From the NCBI RefSeq assembly GCF_018408855.1, contig NZ_AP024322.1, positions 1,922,001 to 1,986,000 of the forward strand: a stretch of 64,000 bases of DNA, read 5' to 3'. Below are positions 14,136-24,023 of the stretch, piece after piece. Each line of letters begins with the position of its first letter. Position 1 is the first letter of the stretch. The DNA is from Caballeronia sp. NK8. Lineage in GTDB: Bacteria > Pseudomonadota > Gammaproteobacteria > Burkholderiales > Burkholderiaceae. Below the pieces are notes generated by a model. It worked only from the letters and a program-made list of their open reading frames with translations. It made no database searches and was not told where the DNA came from. A program made the translations under genes and the position numbers.

Positions 14136-15240
14136 ATGGAAGCGGAACGTCTCAACGCGATCGAAAGCCTTCTGGCCGACCTGCGCCGCCGCGCGGGCGA
14201 GCTACGGGGGTATCTTTGACTACGACGCCAAGTCCGCGCGTCTAGCCGAAGTCAACAAGGAACTCGAAGACCCGAACGTCTGGAACGACTCGAAGAACGC
14301 CCAGGCGCTCGGTCGTGAAAAGAAGCTGCTCGACGGCGTGGTCACGACCATCAGCGCGCTCGACAACGATCTGCGCGACGCCAGCGACCTCTTCGAGATG
14401 GCGCACGAGGAAAACGACGAGGACACGCTCGTCGCGTGCGAATCCGACGCCGATGCGTTGCGCGTTCGCGTCGAGGACATGGAATTCCGCCGGATGTTCT
14501 CGAACCCGGCCGATCCGAACAACTGCTTCATCGACATTCAGGCGGGCGCGGGCGGCACCGAGGCGTGCGACTGGGCGTCCATGCTGCTGCGCCAATATCT
14601 GCGCTACTGCGAGCGCAAGGGCTTCAAGACCGAAGTCCTCGAAGAATCCGAAGGCGACGTCGCCGGCATCAAGAGCGCGACCATCAAGGTCGAAGGCGAA
14701 TACGCGTACGGCTATCTGCGCACCGAAACCGGCATTCACCGGCTCGTGCGCAAGTCTCCGTTCGATTCGTCGGGCGGCCGGCATACGTCGTTCTCGTCGG
14801 TGTTCGTGTATCCGGAAATCGACGATTCGATCGAGATCGAAATCAATCCCGCCGATATCCGCACGGACACGTATCGCGCATCGGGCGCGGGCGGCCAGCA
14901 CATCAACAAGACCGACTCGGCGGTGCGTCTCACGCACGCGCCCACCGGCATCGTCGTGCAGTGCCAGAACGACCGCTCGCAGCACCGCAACCGCGCGGAA
15001 GCCATGCAGATGCTGAAGGCGCGTCTCTACGAATTCGAGATGCGCAAGCGCCAGGCCGAACAGGACAAGCTCGAATCGAGCAAGACCGACGTGGGCTGGG
15101 GTCATCAGATTCGCTCCTACGTGCTCGACCAGAGCCGCGTGAAGGATCTGCGCACCAACGTGGAAATGAGCAACACGCGCGCCGTGCTCGACGGCGACCT
15201 CGACGACTTCATCGGCGCGAGCCTGAAACAAGGCGTTTAA
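14136..15240 (+). CDS. prfB: Peptide chain release factor 2, with programmed +1 frameshift
   Basis: Terminates translation at UGA and UAA. The gene is read as 14136-14216 then 14218-15240. Codons 1-27 end in CGG GGG TAT CTT, then an in-frame TGA at 14217-14219 followed by C, the classical autoregulatory shift site: low RF2 lets the ribosome slip to read GAC. The GGGGG run just upstream acts as the internal Shine-Dalgarno sequence. After the shift the product continues [19 protein letters not shown]. The RF2 selectivity tripeptide SPF ([14 protein letters not shown]) and catalytic GGQ ([13 protein letters not shown]) are present. Total 367 residues, normal for RF2. Confidence 0.97.
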
Positions 15241-15248
15241 GTCTTCAG

Positions 15249-15283
15249 GCGCGGATATCGGTTGGCGATATCCGCGCTTTCGT
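15249..15283 (+). terminator. Hairpin after prfB
   Basis: A perfect 12-bp stem GCGCGGATATCG / CGATATCCGCGC with a 5-base loop is followed by TTTCGTTTC. It may be a weak intrinsic terminator or attenuating hairpin between prfB and lysS, 45 bases before the lysS start. Confidence 0.55.
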
Positions 15284-15327
15284 TTCATTCCGCCGCGCAT
15301 TCGCCGCATTCAAAGCCAAGAATCATC

Positions 15328-16854
15328 ATGACCGAACCGACTCAACCGGGCGTCGCTCCCGAACTGGAAGAGAACCAGATCATCGCCGAGCGGCGTGACA
15401 AGCTGCGCGCGCTGCGCGAGCAAGGCGTCGCCTATCCGAACGATTTCCGCCCGACGCATCAGGCCGCGGCGCTGCAAGGCGAATACGCCGACACGGACAA
15501 GGACGCGCTCGAAGCGAATCCCCTGCCCGTCGCGATCGCCGGCCGGATGATGCTCAAGCGCGTGATGGGCAAGGCCAGCTTCGCGACGGTTCAGGACGGC
15601 AGCGGCCAGATCCAGTTCTTCGTGACGCCCGCCGATGTCGGCGCCGAAACCTACGACGCCTTCAAGAAGTGGGATCTGGGCGACATCATCGCCGCGAAGG
15701 GCGTGCTGTTCCGTACCAACAAGGGCGAACTGTCGGTGCGTTGCACGGAATTGCGCCTGCTCTCGAAGGCGCTGCGCCCGCTGCCGGACAAGTTCCACGG
15801 CCTCGCCGATCAGGAAACGCGCTATCGCCAGCGCTACGTCGATCTGATCGTCACGCCGGAATCGCGCAAGACCTTTATGGCGCGCACCAAGGCCGTCACG
15901 TCGATCCGCAATTTCATGTCGCAGGCGAGCTTCATGGAAGTCGAAACGCCGATGCTGCACCCGATTCCGGGCGGCGCGGCGGCGAAGCCTTTCACGACGC
16001 ATCACAACGCGCTCGACATGCAGATGTTCCTGCGTATCGCGCCCGAGCTGTATCTGAAGCGGCTGATCGTCGGCGGCTTCGAGCGTGTGTTCGAGATCAA
16101 CCGTAACTTCCGGAACGAAGGCGTGTCGCCGCGTCACAATCCGGAATTCACGATGATGGAGTTCTACGCCGCGTACACCGATTACCGCTGGCTGATGGAC
16201 TTCACCGAGCAACTGATCCGCCAGGCCGCCGTCGATGCGCTCGGCACCGCGACCATCACGTATCAGGGCCGCGAACTCGATTTGAGCAAACCGTTCCATC
16301 GGCTGACGATCAATCAGGCGATCCAGAAGTACGCGCCGCAGTACACCGACGCGCAGTTGTCGGACGCCGCGTTCCTGCGCACGGAACTGAAGAAGTTCGG
16401 CGTCGATACGACGCAGCCCGCTTTCCTCAACGCGGGTGTGGGTTCGCTGCAACTCGCGCTGTTCGAGGAGACGGCGGAATCGCAACTGTGGGAGCCGACG
16501 TATATCGTCGATTACCCGATCGAAGTGTCGCCGCTCGCGCGTGCGTCGGATTCGGTGTCGGGCATCACTGAGCGTTTCGAGCTGTTCATCACGGGACGCG
16601 AGATCGCCAACGGCTTCTCGGAGCTGAACGACCCTGAAGATCAGGCCGCGCGCTTCCAGAAGCAGGTCGATCAGAAAGACGCCGGCGACGAAGAAGCGAT
16701 GTTCTTCGATGCCGACTACATCCGCGCGCTCGAGTACGGCATGCCGCCGACGGGTGGCTGCGGGATCGGTATCGACCGTCTGGTGATGTTGCTCACCGAC
16801 AGCCCGAGCATCCGTGATGTGATTCTGTTTCCGCATCTGCGCCGGGAAGACTGA
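15328..16854 (+). CDS. lysS: Lysyl-tRNA synthetase (class II)
   Basis: Charges tRNA-Lys. It is 508 residues from ATG 15328 ([17 protein letters not shown]). The N-terminal OB-fold anticodon-binding domain holds [21 protein letters not shown]. The class II core has motif 2 [21 protein letters not shown] and motif 3 [16 protein letters not shown]. The open frame starts 22 codons earlier, but that part covers the prfB hairpin region and lacks conservation. The prfB-lysS order is common across proteobacteria. Confidence 0.97.
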   Translation: MTEPTQPGVAPELEENQIIAERRDKLRALREQGVAYPNDFRPTHQAAALQGEYADTDKDALEANPLPVAIAGRMMLKRVMGKASFATVQDGSGQIQFFVTPADVGAETYDAFKKWDLGDIIAAKGVLFRTNKGELSVRCTELRLLSKALRPLPDKFHGLADQETRYRQRYVDLIVTPESRKTFMARTKAVTSIRNFMSQASFMEVETPMLHPIPGGAAAKPFTTHHNALDMQMFLRIAPELYLKRLIVGGFERVFEINRNFRNEGVSPRHNPEFTMMEFYAAYTDYRWLMDFTEQLIRQAAVDALGTATITYQGRELDLSKPFHRLTINQAIQKYAPQYTDAQLSDAAFLRTELKKFGVDTTQPAFLNAGVGSLQLALFEETAESQLWEPTYIVDYPIEVSPLARASDSVSGITERFELFITGREIANGFSELNDPEDQAARFQKQVDQKDAGDEEAMFFDADYIRALEYGMPPTGGCGIGIDRLVMLLTDSPSIRDVILFPHLRRED

Positions 16855-16881
16855 GTTTTTCTGGTTCAATCCGACCATCGA

Positions 16882-16913
16882 GAAAGGCGCGCCCACCGAG
16901 GCGCGCTTTTTTT
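16882..16913 (+). terminator. Intrinsic terminator of lysS
   Basis: Stem GCGCGCC / GGCGCGC, extended by AAAG pairing into a run of seven T residues. It lies 28 bases after the lysS stop. Confidence 0.85.
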
Positions 16914-16997
16914 CGTCTGCAAGATTTTGTTGTAACCGCTGGTAAATATTTCAAGGCTGATCTGGCGTGCGTGAACTGCCAGCCTTGGCGGCGTATC

Positions 16998-17013
16998 TGG
17001 CACCGGTCGTGCT
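16998..17013 (+). promoter_or_regulatory. Candidate sigma-54 promoter (-24/-12) for the glycine-zipper gene
   Basis: TGGCAC-N5-GTGCT matches the TGGCAC-N5-TTGCW consensus at all but one of the key bases, with correct GG-to-GC spacing, 113 bases before the ATG at 17126. An 8-bp inverted repeat (CAAGGCTG...CAGCCTTG, 16952-16987) lies directly upstream. This is a pattern match only. Confidence 0.35.
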
Positions 17014-17125
17014 TTTATTCAAAAGCGTCGATCTGCCGAAATTGTTACAAGCCGGAAAAGCGAAAAATCCAGGTTTCACCCAGAATGAGTAGAGCCGCAA
17101 TTCGCCTCGCAATGGAGGTTCATAA

Positions 17126-17899
17126 ATGGATAACGGAACCAGCAAACTCAGCACGTCGCCCGCTCCCGGCGGCGGCGCTCAGCCGCAGCAGCGGCGCCTG
17201 CATCCGCTCGTCGCGACGGCGGCGGGCGCGGTCATCGTCGCGAGCCTCGTCGCCACCGCGGCGATGACGGGACTGTTCCCGAAAGCGTCGAGCAACGGCG
17301 CGCAGAATCCGCAGACGCAGACGGCGGCTGTTGCGCAGCAGCCAGTGGTGGATTCCGCCGCGCCGAGTCCGGCGCAGCCGAGCGCGGCCCAGCAGCAGGC
17401 AGCGGCTCAACAACAGGCAGCGCAGCAACAGGCGGCTCAGCAAGCGGCAGCTCAACAGCAGGCGGCTCAGCAAGCAGCAGCCCAGCAGCAAGCGCAGCAG
17501 GCTCCGGCGCAGCCTCAACCCGCGCAGCCGTCGTATGCACAGCAGCCGGCGCAGCATCCGGCATATTGCTCGACCTGCGGCACCGTCGAATCGATTTCGG
17601 CCGTCAAGCAGGAAGGTCACGGGACGGGGATCGGCGCGGTCGGGGGCGCGGTTGCGGGCGGTGTTGTCGGCAATCAGTTCGGACGCGGCGGCGGCCGCAC
17701 CGCGATGACCCTGCTCGGCGCGCTGGGCGGCGGTCTCGCGGGCAATTCGGTCGAGAAGCATCTGCGCAGCGAAACCGATTATTCGGTGCACGTGCGAATG
17801 GAAAACGGCAAGACGCGCACGTTCACGTACAAGAACCCGCCGCCGTTCGCGCAGGGTCAGCGCGTGCATATTCAGAACGGGACGCTGGTCGCGGGTTGA
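17126..17899 (+). CDS. Membrane-anchored glycine-zipper 2TM-domain protein
   Basis: Envelope protein of the Rickettsia 17-kDa antigen/glycine-zipper type; function unknown. The 257 residues contain a cytoplasmic start, a membrane segment at about 28-50, a long Gln/Ala repeat tract (about 87-125) and a Pro/Gln linker. A CSTC motif lies at 148-151 and the glycine zipper at about 165-208 (GTGIGAVGGAVAGGVVGNQ and LLGALGGGLAG). The end is a beta-rich tail. A good ribosome site (GGAGGTTCATAA) precedes the ATG. It has its own terminators on both sides, so it is monocistronic. The gene stands where many Burkholderia have leuA. Confidence 0.85.
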   Translation: MDNGTSKLSTSPAPGGGAQPQQRRLHPLVATAAGAVIVASLVATAAMTGLFPKASSNGAQNPQTQTAAVAQQPVVDSAAPSPAQPSAAQQQAAAQQQAAQQQAAQQAAAQQQAAQQAAAQQQAQQAPAQPQPAQPSYAQQPAQHPAYCSTCGTVESISAVKQEGHGTGIGAVGGAVAGGVVGNQFGRGGGRTAMTLLGALGGGLAGNSVEKHLRSETDYSVHVRMENGKTRTFTYKNPPPFAQGQRVHIQNGTLVAG

Positions 17900-17922
17900 T
17901 CGCCTGACGGGAACCTCAACGC

Positions 17923-17958
17923 AAAAAGGCGGCAAACCTCTTCGGTTGCCGCCTTTTT
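17923..17958. terminator. Bidirectional intrinsic terminator between the glycine-zipper gene and pssA
   Basis: AAAAAGGCGGCAA and TTGCCGCCTTTTT form a perfect stem with a 10-base loop. T runs exist on both strands, serving the convergent genes on either side. Confidence 0.88.
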
Positions 17959-17980
17959 CTTTCGCGTGAACGCGCTCGCC

Positions 17981-18847
17981 TCAATGCTCCCGCTGCAAAC
18001 TGCGCGCAGGATTCGGCCTGCCCCGCAGCGCGAGATAGCCCCACCAGATATAGCCCGAAAAGCCATACAGCACGAACAGGCAGAACAGCATGACTGGCGG
18101 GTCGGACGACACCAGCACGAACGCCACGACGATCAGCAGCACCCCCGCGAACGGCACGCGAAAGCGCACATCGAGCGCCTTGCCGCTGTAGAACGGCGCG
18201 TTCGACACCATCGTCACGCCCGCGTAAATGGTCAGCGCGAACGCGACCCACGGCAGCCACACGAGCTTGAGCGGCACGCGGTTATCGGTCGCGAGCCACA
18301 CGAAGCCCGCGATCAACGCCGCCGCTGCCGGCGATGGCAAGCCCTGGAAATAACGCTTGTCGACCACGCCGATGTTCGAATTGAAACGCGCGAGCCGCAG
18401 CGCCGCGCCCGAGCAATAGACGAACGCCGCGAGCCAGCCCCAGCGCCCGAGATCCTTCAGCACCCATTCGTACATCACGAGCGCGGGCGCGACGCCGAAC
18501 GACACCATGTCCGAGAGGCTATCGAACTGCTCGCCAAACGCGCTCTGCGTATGCGTCATGCGCGCGACGCGGCCATCCATGCCATCGAGCACCATCGCGA
18601 CGAAAATGGCGATGGCCGCGATCTCGAAGCGCACGTTCATCGCCTGGACGACGGCGAAGAAGCCGCAGAACAGCGCGGCCGTGGTGAACGCGTTGGGCAG
18701 CAGATAGATGCCGCGCTTTCTCAGGAACTGCTGCCGTTTCGCGCGCCGCGTCTCCACGGCGCCGACGTCCTGCGCGGCCTTGTTGCGACGAAACGCGCGC
18801 GGAGGCGTCGCGGTTGCGCGGTTACGGCGCGGTTTGAATGCCGCCAT
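17981..18847 (-). CDS. pssA: CDP-diacylglycerol-serine O-phosphatidyltransferase
   Basis: Membrane enzyme making phosphatidylserine. It is 288 residues from ATG 18847, preceded by GGAGG. It has an Arg/Lys-rich cytoplasmic N-terminus, then the CDP-alcohol phosphotransferase signature with D88/D91, G92, A95, R96, G105, D109 and D113 (LDGMDGRVAR ... FGEQFDSLSD). Several membrane helices follow. It starts 13 bases after psd, the next enzyme of the pathway, so the pair is an operon for phosphatidylethanolamine synthesis. Confidence 0.95.
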   Translation of the reverse strand: MAAFKPRRNRATATPPRAFRRNKAAQDVGAVETRRAKRQQFLRKRGIYLLPNAFTTAALFCGFFAVVQAMNVRFEIAAIAIFVAMVLDGMDGRVARMTHTQSAFGEQFDSLSDMVSFGVAPALVMYEWVLKDLGRWGWLAAFVYCSGAALRLARFNSNIGVVDKRYFQGLPSPAAAALIAGFVWLATDNRVPLKLVWLPWVAFALTIYAGVTMVSNAPFYSGKALDVRFRVPFAGVLLIVVAFVLVSSDPPVMLFCLFVLYGFSGYIWWGYLALRGRPNPARSLQREH

Positions 18848-18860
18848 CGAGACCTCCGCG

Positions 18861-19505
18861 TTATTCCGCGAACTCGGCGAGAATCGTCGACGAAGCCGAA
18901 ACCTTTTCGCCGATCGACACGCGCGGGCGGCTGCCGACCGGCAGATACACATCGACGCGCGAGCCGAAGCGGATGAAGCCGTAGCGCTGGCCGCGCGTGA
19001 GCGGCTCGCCGACGTGCACGTAGCACAGAATGCGTCGCGCGATGAGCCCCGCGATCTGCACCGACGTCACGGTGTGCCCGCCCGCCGTCTGCAGCACGAC
19101 CGCGTTGCGCTCGTTCTCGGTCGAGGCCTTGTCGACGGCCGCATTCAGATACGCGCCCGGAAAGTACTGCACCTTCGTGATGGCGCCGTCCACCGGCGAG
19201 CGTTGCGAATGCACGTTGAACACGTTCATGAACACGCTGATCTTGAGCGCTTCGCGGCCCACGTACGGATCGTGCGCGGTTTCGACCGCGACGATGCGTC
19301 CGTCGGCCGGACACAGCACCGCGTTGGACTGGGTCGGAATCGGGCGGGCCGGATCGCGGAAGAACTGGACGACGAAAATCACGATCAGCCAGAAGATCCA
19401 GGCGAAGCCGAAGCCGCCCATCGCTTGCACGAGGATGGCAACGACAGCCGCGATGGCGATGAACGGCCAGCCTTCGCGGGCAATGATCGGATGAGGATAG
19501 TTCAT
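18861..19505 (-). CDS. psd: Phosphatidylserine decarboxylase proenzyme (short form)
   Basis: Pyruvoyl-dependent enzyme converting phosphatidylserine to phosphatidylethanolamine. From ATG 19505 it is 214 residues: two closely spaced membrane segments (about 14-48), then the catalytic domain with [12 protein letters not shown] and [18 protein letters not shown]. The probable self-cleavage Gly-Ser lies at about 181-182 in [11 protein letters not shown]; the serine would become the pyruvoyl group. Length fits the short Psd class, not the 280-320-residue E. coli type. A terminator separates it from ilvC. Confidence 0.94.
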   Translation of the reverse strand: MNYPHPIIAREGWPFIAIAAVVAILVQAMGGFGFAWIFWLIVIFVVQFFRDPARPIPTQSNAVLCPADGRIVAVETAHDPYVGREALKISVFMNVFNVHSQRSPVDGAITKVQYFPGAYLNAAVDKASTENERNAVVLQTAGGHTVTSVQIAGLIARRILCYVHVGEPLTRGQRYGFIRFGSRVDVYLPVGSRPRVSIGEKVSASSTILAEFAE

Positions 19506-19541
19506 GAACGGGTTCTGTGTTTTTAAAAACCGTAGGATAGC

Positions 19542-19578
19542 AAAAGCCGCCCGGCGCACAGGGCTGCCGGGCGGCTTT
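19542..19578 (-). terminator. Intrinsic terminator of the ilv operon
   Basis: On the minus strand AAAGCCGCCCGGC / GCCGGGCGGCTTT forms a 13-bp stem followed by TTGC, just after the ilvC stop at 19602. It separates ilvBNC from psd-pssA. Confidence 0.85.
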
Positions 19579-19601
19579 CGATATAGCAAAAAACGTGACG
19601 C

Positions 19602-20666
<1,065 letters not shown>

Positions 20667-20685
20667 CTATTTGATGAGGAAGGCG

Positions 20686-21177
20686 TCAGACCTTGAGAAT
20701 CCGCTCGCCCCGGCCAATGCCGGAGCTGCCCGTGCGAACGGTTTCGAGGATCGCCGTGGCGTCGAGCGCCTGAATGAACGCGTCGAGCTTGTCGCTCGCG
20801 CCGGTCAGTTCCATCGTGTAGGTCTTCTCGGTCACGTCGATGATGCGGCCGCGGAAGATATCCGCCATGCGCTTCATTTCTTCGCGTTCCTTGCCGACCG
20901 CCCGTACCTTGATGAGCATCAGCTCGCGCTCGATGTGGGCGCCCTCTGTCAGGTCGACCACTTTCACCACCTCGATCAGGCGGTTCAGGTGCTTCGTGAT
21001 CTGTTCGATCACGTCGTCCGAGCCAATCGAGACGATGGTCAGCCGCGACAGCGAACTGTCCTCGGTCGGCGCCACCGTCAGCGTTTCGATGTTATAGCCG
21101 CGTGCCGAAAAGAGCCCGACGACGCGCGATAACGCGCCCGGTTCGTTTTCCAGCAAAACGGAGATGATGTGTTTCAT
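20686..21177 (-). CDS. ilvN: Acetolactate synthase small (regulatory) subunit
   Basis: Regulatory subunit that activates the catalytic chain and gives valine feedback inhibition. The 163 residues have an N-terminal ACT domain beginning MKHIISVLLENEPGALSRVVGLFSARGYNIE, shown here by its ENEPGALSRV core, and the usual C-terminal ACT-like domain ending GRGERILKV. It lies between the large subunit and ilvC. It is called ilvH or ilvN depending on naming scheme. Confidence 0.96.
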   Translation of the reverse strand: MKHIISVLLENEPGALSRVVGLFSARGYNIETLTVAPTEDSSLSRLTIVSIGSDDVIEQITKHLNRLIEVVKVVDLTEGAHIERELMLIKVRAVGKEREEMKRMADIFRGRIIDVTEKTYTMELTGASDKLDAFIQALDATAILETVRTGSSGIGRGERILKV

Positions 21178-21285
21178 GTGTTTTTCCCGAATGTGTCCAG
21201 AAGTGGCCTTCGTTCGAAAAACCCGCGCGCGACGCTCGTCCTTTGTGAAGACAGGCGCGCGCGAGCCTCGCGAGACAAAGCCGCG

Positions 21286-23049
21286 TTATAGATCCTCAGA
21301 CCCGAGCAGCATTTCCGTGATGCCTTTGCCTGCCTGCACCATCGGGAATACGTTTTCGGTGGGATCGGTCTGGAAGTCGAGAAATACGGTGCGATCCTTC
21401 AAACGCAGCGCTTCCTTCAGCGCCGGTTCGACGTCCGCGGTCTTTTCGACACGAATGCCGACGTGGCCATACGCCTCAGCCAGCTTCACGAAATCGGGCA
21501 GCGCGTCCATGTACGAACTGGAATAGCGCTTCTTGTATTCGATCTGCTGCCACTGGCGCACCATGCCGAGATAGCGGTTGTTCAGCGAAATGATCTTGAC
21601 GGGCGTGTTGTACTGCTTGCACGTCGAGAGTTCCTGAATGCACATCTGGATGGAGCCTTCGCCCGTGATGCACACCACTTCGTCGTCAGGAAAGGCCATC
21701 TTCACGCCCATCGCCGCCGGCAGGCCGAAGCCCATCGTGCCGAGGCCGCCCGAGTTGATCCAGCGGCGCGGCTTGTTGAACGGATAGAACTGCGCCGCCC
21801 ACATCTGGTGCTGGCCGACGTCGGAACACACGAACGCCTCGCCGTCGGTGAGCTCCCAGAGCTTCTCGACGACGTACTGCGGCTTGATGATCTCGCTCTT
21901 GCGGTCGTAAGACAGGCAGTCCTTCGAGCGCCAGCCTTCGATCTCGTCCCACCACGTCTTGAGCGCCTGCGTGTCCGGGCCGTGCTCCGCGTGCTGAAGC
22001 TGCTCGATCAGTTCCTTCAGCACCTCCTTCACGTCGCCGACGATCGGAATATCGACCTTCACGCGCTTGGAAATGGACGACGGATCAACGTCGATATGAA
22101 TGATCTTGCGCGGCGACGACGCGAAGTGCTTCGGATCGCCGATCACGCGGTCGTCGAAGCGCGCGCCGATCGCGATCAGCACGTCGCAGTTCTGCATCGC
22201 CATGTTGGCTTCGTACGTGCCGTGCATGCCGAGCATGCCGAGGAACTTCTTGTCGGACGCGCGGTAGCCGCCGAGGCCCATCAGCGTGTTCGTGACGGGA
22301 TAGCCGAGCAGATCGGCGAACTGGTTCAGCTCGCGCGATGCGTCCGCGAGAATGATGCCGCCGCCGGTATAGATGTACGGGCGCTTCGCCGACAGCAGCA
22401 GTTGCACCGCCTTGCGGATCTGGCCGGAATGGCCCTTCGTGACCGGGTTGTACGAGCGCAGCGACACGCTCTTGACCGGCTCGTACTTGCACGGCGCCTT
22501 CGACACGTCCTTCGGAATGTCGATCAGCACCGGGCCGGGACGGCCGGTACGCGCGATATAGAACGCCTTCTTGACGGTCGCGGCGAGGTCGCGCACGTCC
22601 TTCACGAGGAAGTTGTGCTTCACGCACGGACGCGTGATGCCGACGGTGTCGCATTCCTGGAAGGCGTCGAGGCCGATGGCCGCGGTGGGCACCTGGCCGC
22701 TGATGACGACGAGCGGAATCGAATCCATGTAGGCCGTGGCAATGCCGGTGACGGCATTGGTGACGCCCGGGCCCGAGGTCACGAGGCACACGCCCACGTT
22801 GCCGGTCGAGCGCGCGTAGGCGTCGGCGGCATGCACGGCGGCCTGTTCGTGGCGCACGAGAATGTGCTGGATCTGGTCCTGCTTGTACAGCTCGTCGTAG
22901 ATGTAGAGTACCGAGCCGCCGGGATAACCCCAGATGAATTCGACCTTTTCGTCAGCAAGCGCGCGCATGAGCACGGTGCCGCCGATGGAGTCAGCTTCGT
23001 GAGGAGGAGTGGTATCCGACGTGGAGAATTCCGCGCTAGGCATGTTCAT
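21286..23049 (-). CDS. ilvB: Acetolactate synthase large (catalytic) subunit
   Basis: Thiamine-diphosphate enzyme for the first step of branched-chain amino-acid synthesis. It is 587 residues. Landmarks are WGYPGGSVLYIYDEL, the catalytic Glu in LVRHEQAAVHAADAYAR, SGPGVTNAVTGIATAYMDS, and the cofactor site CITGEGSIQMCIQEL...LNNRYLGMV. The ATG at 23049 has AAAGG seven bases upstream; a second ATG two codons later is possible. First gene of the ilv operon. Confidence 0.97.
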   Translation of the reverse strand: MNMPSAEFSTSDTTPPHEADSIGGTVLMRALADEKVEFIWGYPGGSVLYIYDELYKQDQIQHILVRHEQAAVHAADAYARSTGNVGVCLVTSGPGVTNAVTGIATAYMDSIPLVVISGQVPTAAIGLDAFQECDTVGITRPCVKHNFLVKDVRDLAATVKKAFYIARTGRPGPVLIDIPKDVSKAPCKYEPVKSVSLRSYNPVTKGHSGQIRKAVQLLLSAKRPYIYTGGGIILADASRELNQFADLLGYPVTNTLMGLGGYRASDKKFLGMLGMHGTYEANMAMQNCDVLIAIGARFDDRVIGDPKHFASSPRKIIHIDVDPSSISKRVKVDIPIVGDVKEVLKELIEQLQHAEHGPDTQALKTWWDEIEGWRSKDCLSYDRKSEIIKPQYVVEKLWELTDGEAFVCSDVGQHQMWAAQFYPFNKPRRWINSGGLGTMGFGLPAAMGVKMAFPDDEVVCITGEGSIQMCIQELSTCKQYNTPVKIISLNNRYLGMVRQWQQIEYKKRYSSSYMDALPDFVKLAEAYGHVGIRVEKTADVEPALKEALRLKDRTVFLDFQTDPTENVFPMVQAGKGITEMLLGSEDL

Positions 23050-23459
23050 TCATCACCTTTCGAATTTTCGGCAAAAAATTGATTGGGTGCTCTCTACCGG
23101 GCTTGTGGCTCGGGTTCAAGCGGCGCGTCTAGGTTTGGCAGGCAAACTTCTTGGGCTCGCCTCAAAGCAGACATTTCACTGATGATGCGAGTCAGAAAAT
23201 GTAACAGTGGCGTGCGCGGCGGGTCAAGCAAAAAGTTTCCGAATGCGCCGATAGCGCGGTATTCCGTGCCGCCTCGAATGAAAGCGTCTTGCAAGCGCAA
23301 GCTGTCGAATGCATGGTCATTTGACCGAACGCACGTCGCCAACGGCAACAAAACATCTCAAATTGTCCGGATGCCGCGAAACTTTGCTAGGATTCGCAGG
23401 TTTTCCTCGAACCTCACGATCCCTTTCGACGCAAATTCGTTGCGCCGGGTCCCCAACGG
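23050..23459. other. 410-base divergent spacer between ilvB and the ECF sigma gene
   Basis: No proven gene. It should hold both promoters. A short minus-strand frame (23094-23171, 25 codons, MSALRRAQEVCLPNLDAP...) ends 44 bases before ilvB and could be a leader peptide. It has several Leu but no Ile and no clear terminator/antiterminator pair. A small palindrome CTTGC-AAGC-GCAAG lies near 23290-23304. Confidence 0.4.
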
Positions 23460-24023
23460 ATGGCATCAGACAAGGAACTCGCCGATTTCCTGGCGGGCGT
23501 CGAAAGACGCGCGTTCAAGCAAACCGTGTACACCGTTCGCGACGACGACGCGGCGCTCGACATCGTGCAAGACGCGATGATCAAGCTGGCGGAAAAATAC
23601 GGCGACCGCCCACCATCCGAGCTTCCGCTCCTGTTCCAGCGTATCCTGCAGAACGCGACGCATGATTATTTCCGTCGCCAGAAGGTGCGCAACACCTGGG
23701 TCAGCCTCTTCTCGTCCTTCGGCAACGCCGACGACGACGAATTCGACCCGCTCGAAACCTTCGAATCCGAAGACGGCGCGGCCGGCAGCGAAAGCAGCGA
23801 AAGCAAACTGGAGCGCGAACAGGTATTGAATCTGATCGACGCCGAAATCCAGAAACTGCCCGCGCGTCAACGGGAAGCGTTTCTCATGCGTTACTGGGAA
23901 GACATGGATGTCGCCGAGACGGCCGCCGCGATGGGGTGCTCCGAGGGCAGCGTGAAGACGCACTGTTCACGCGCCACGCACACTCTCGCACAAGCCCTGA
24001 AAGCCAAAGGGATCACGCTATGA
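23460..24023 (+). CDS. ECF-type RNA polymerase sigma factor
   Basis: Alternative sigma-70-family factor. The 187 residues contain region 2 (AALDIVQDAMIKLAEKYGDRP ... HDYFRRQKVRNTW), an acidic Ser/Glu-rich linker (about 90-115), and region 4 (LIDAEIQKLPARQREAFLMRYWEDMDVAETAAAMGCSEGSVKTH, seen here as the REAFLMRYWEDM and GCSEGSVKTHCSRA motifs). Its stop overlaps the ATG of the DUF3619 gene (ATGA). The target genes cannot be told from the sequence. The upstream region contains GCGAAACTTTG, possibly an autoregulated -35. Confidence 0.9.
   Translation: MASDKELADFLAGVERRAFKQTVYTVRDDDAALDIVQDAMIKLAEKYGDRPPSELPLLFQRILQNATHDYFRRQKVRNTWVSLFSSFGNADDDEFDPLETFESEDGAAGSESSESKLEREQVLNLIDAEIQKLPARQREAFLMRYWEDMDVAETAAAMGCSEGSVKTHCSRATHTLAQALKAKGITL

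Noticed and set aside
17390..17510. Short repeats considered as a CRISPR-like or tandem-repeat array
   Set aside because: Irregular CAG/GCG-type units that keep the reading frame and encode a Gln/Ala tract; no spacers.
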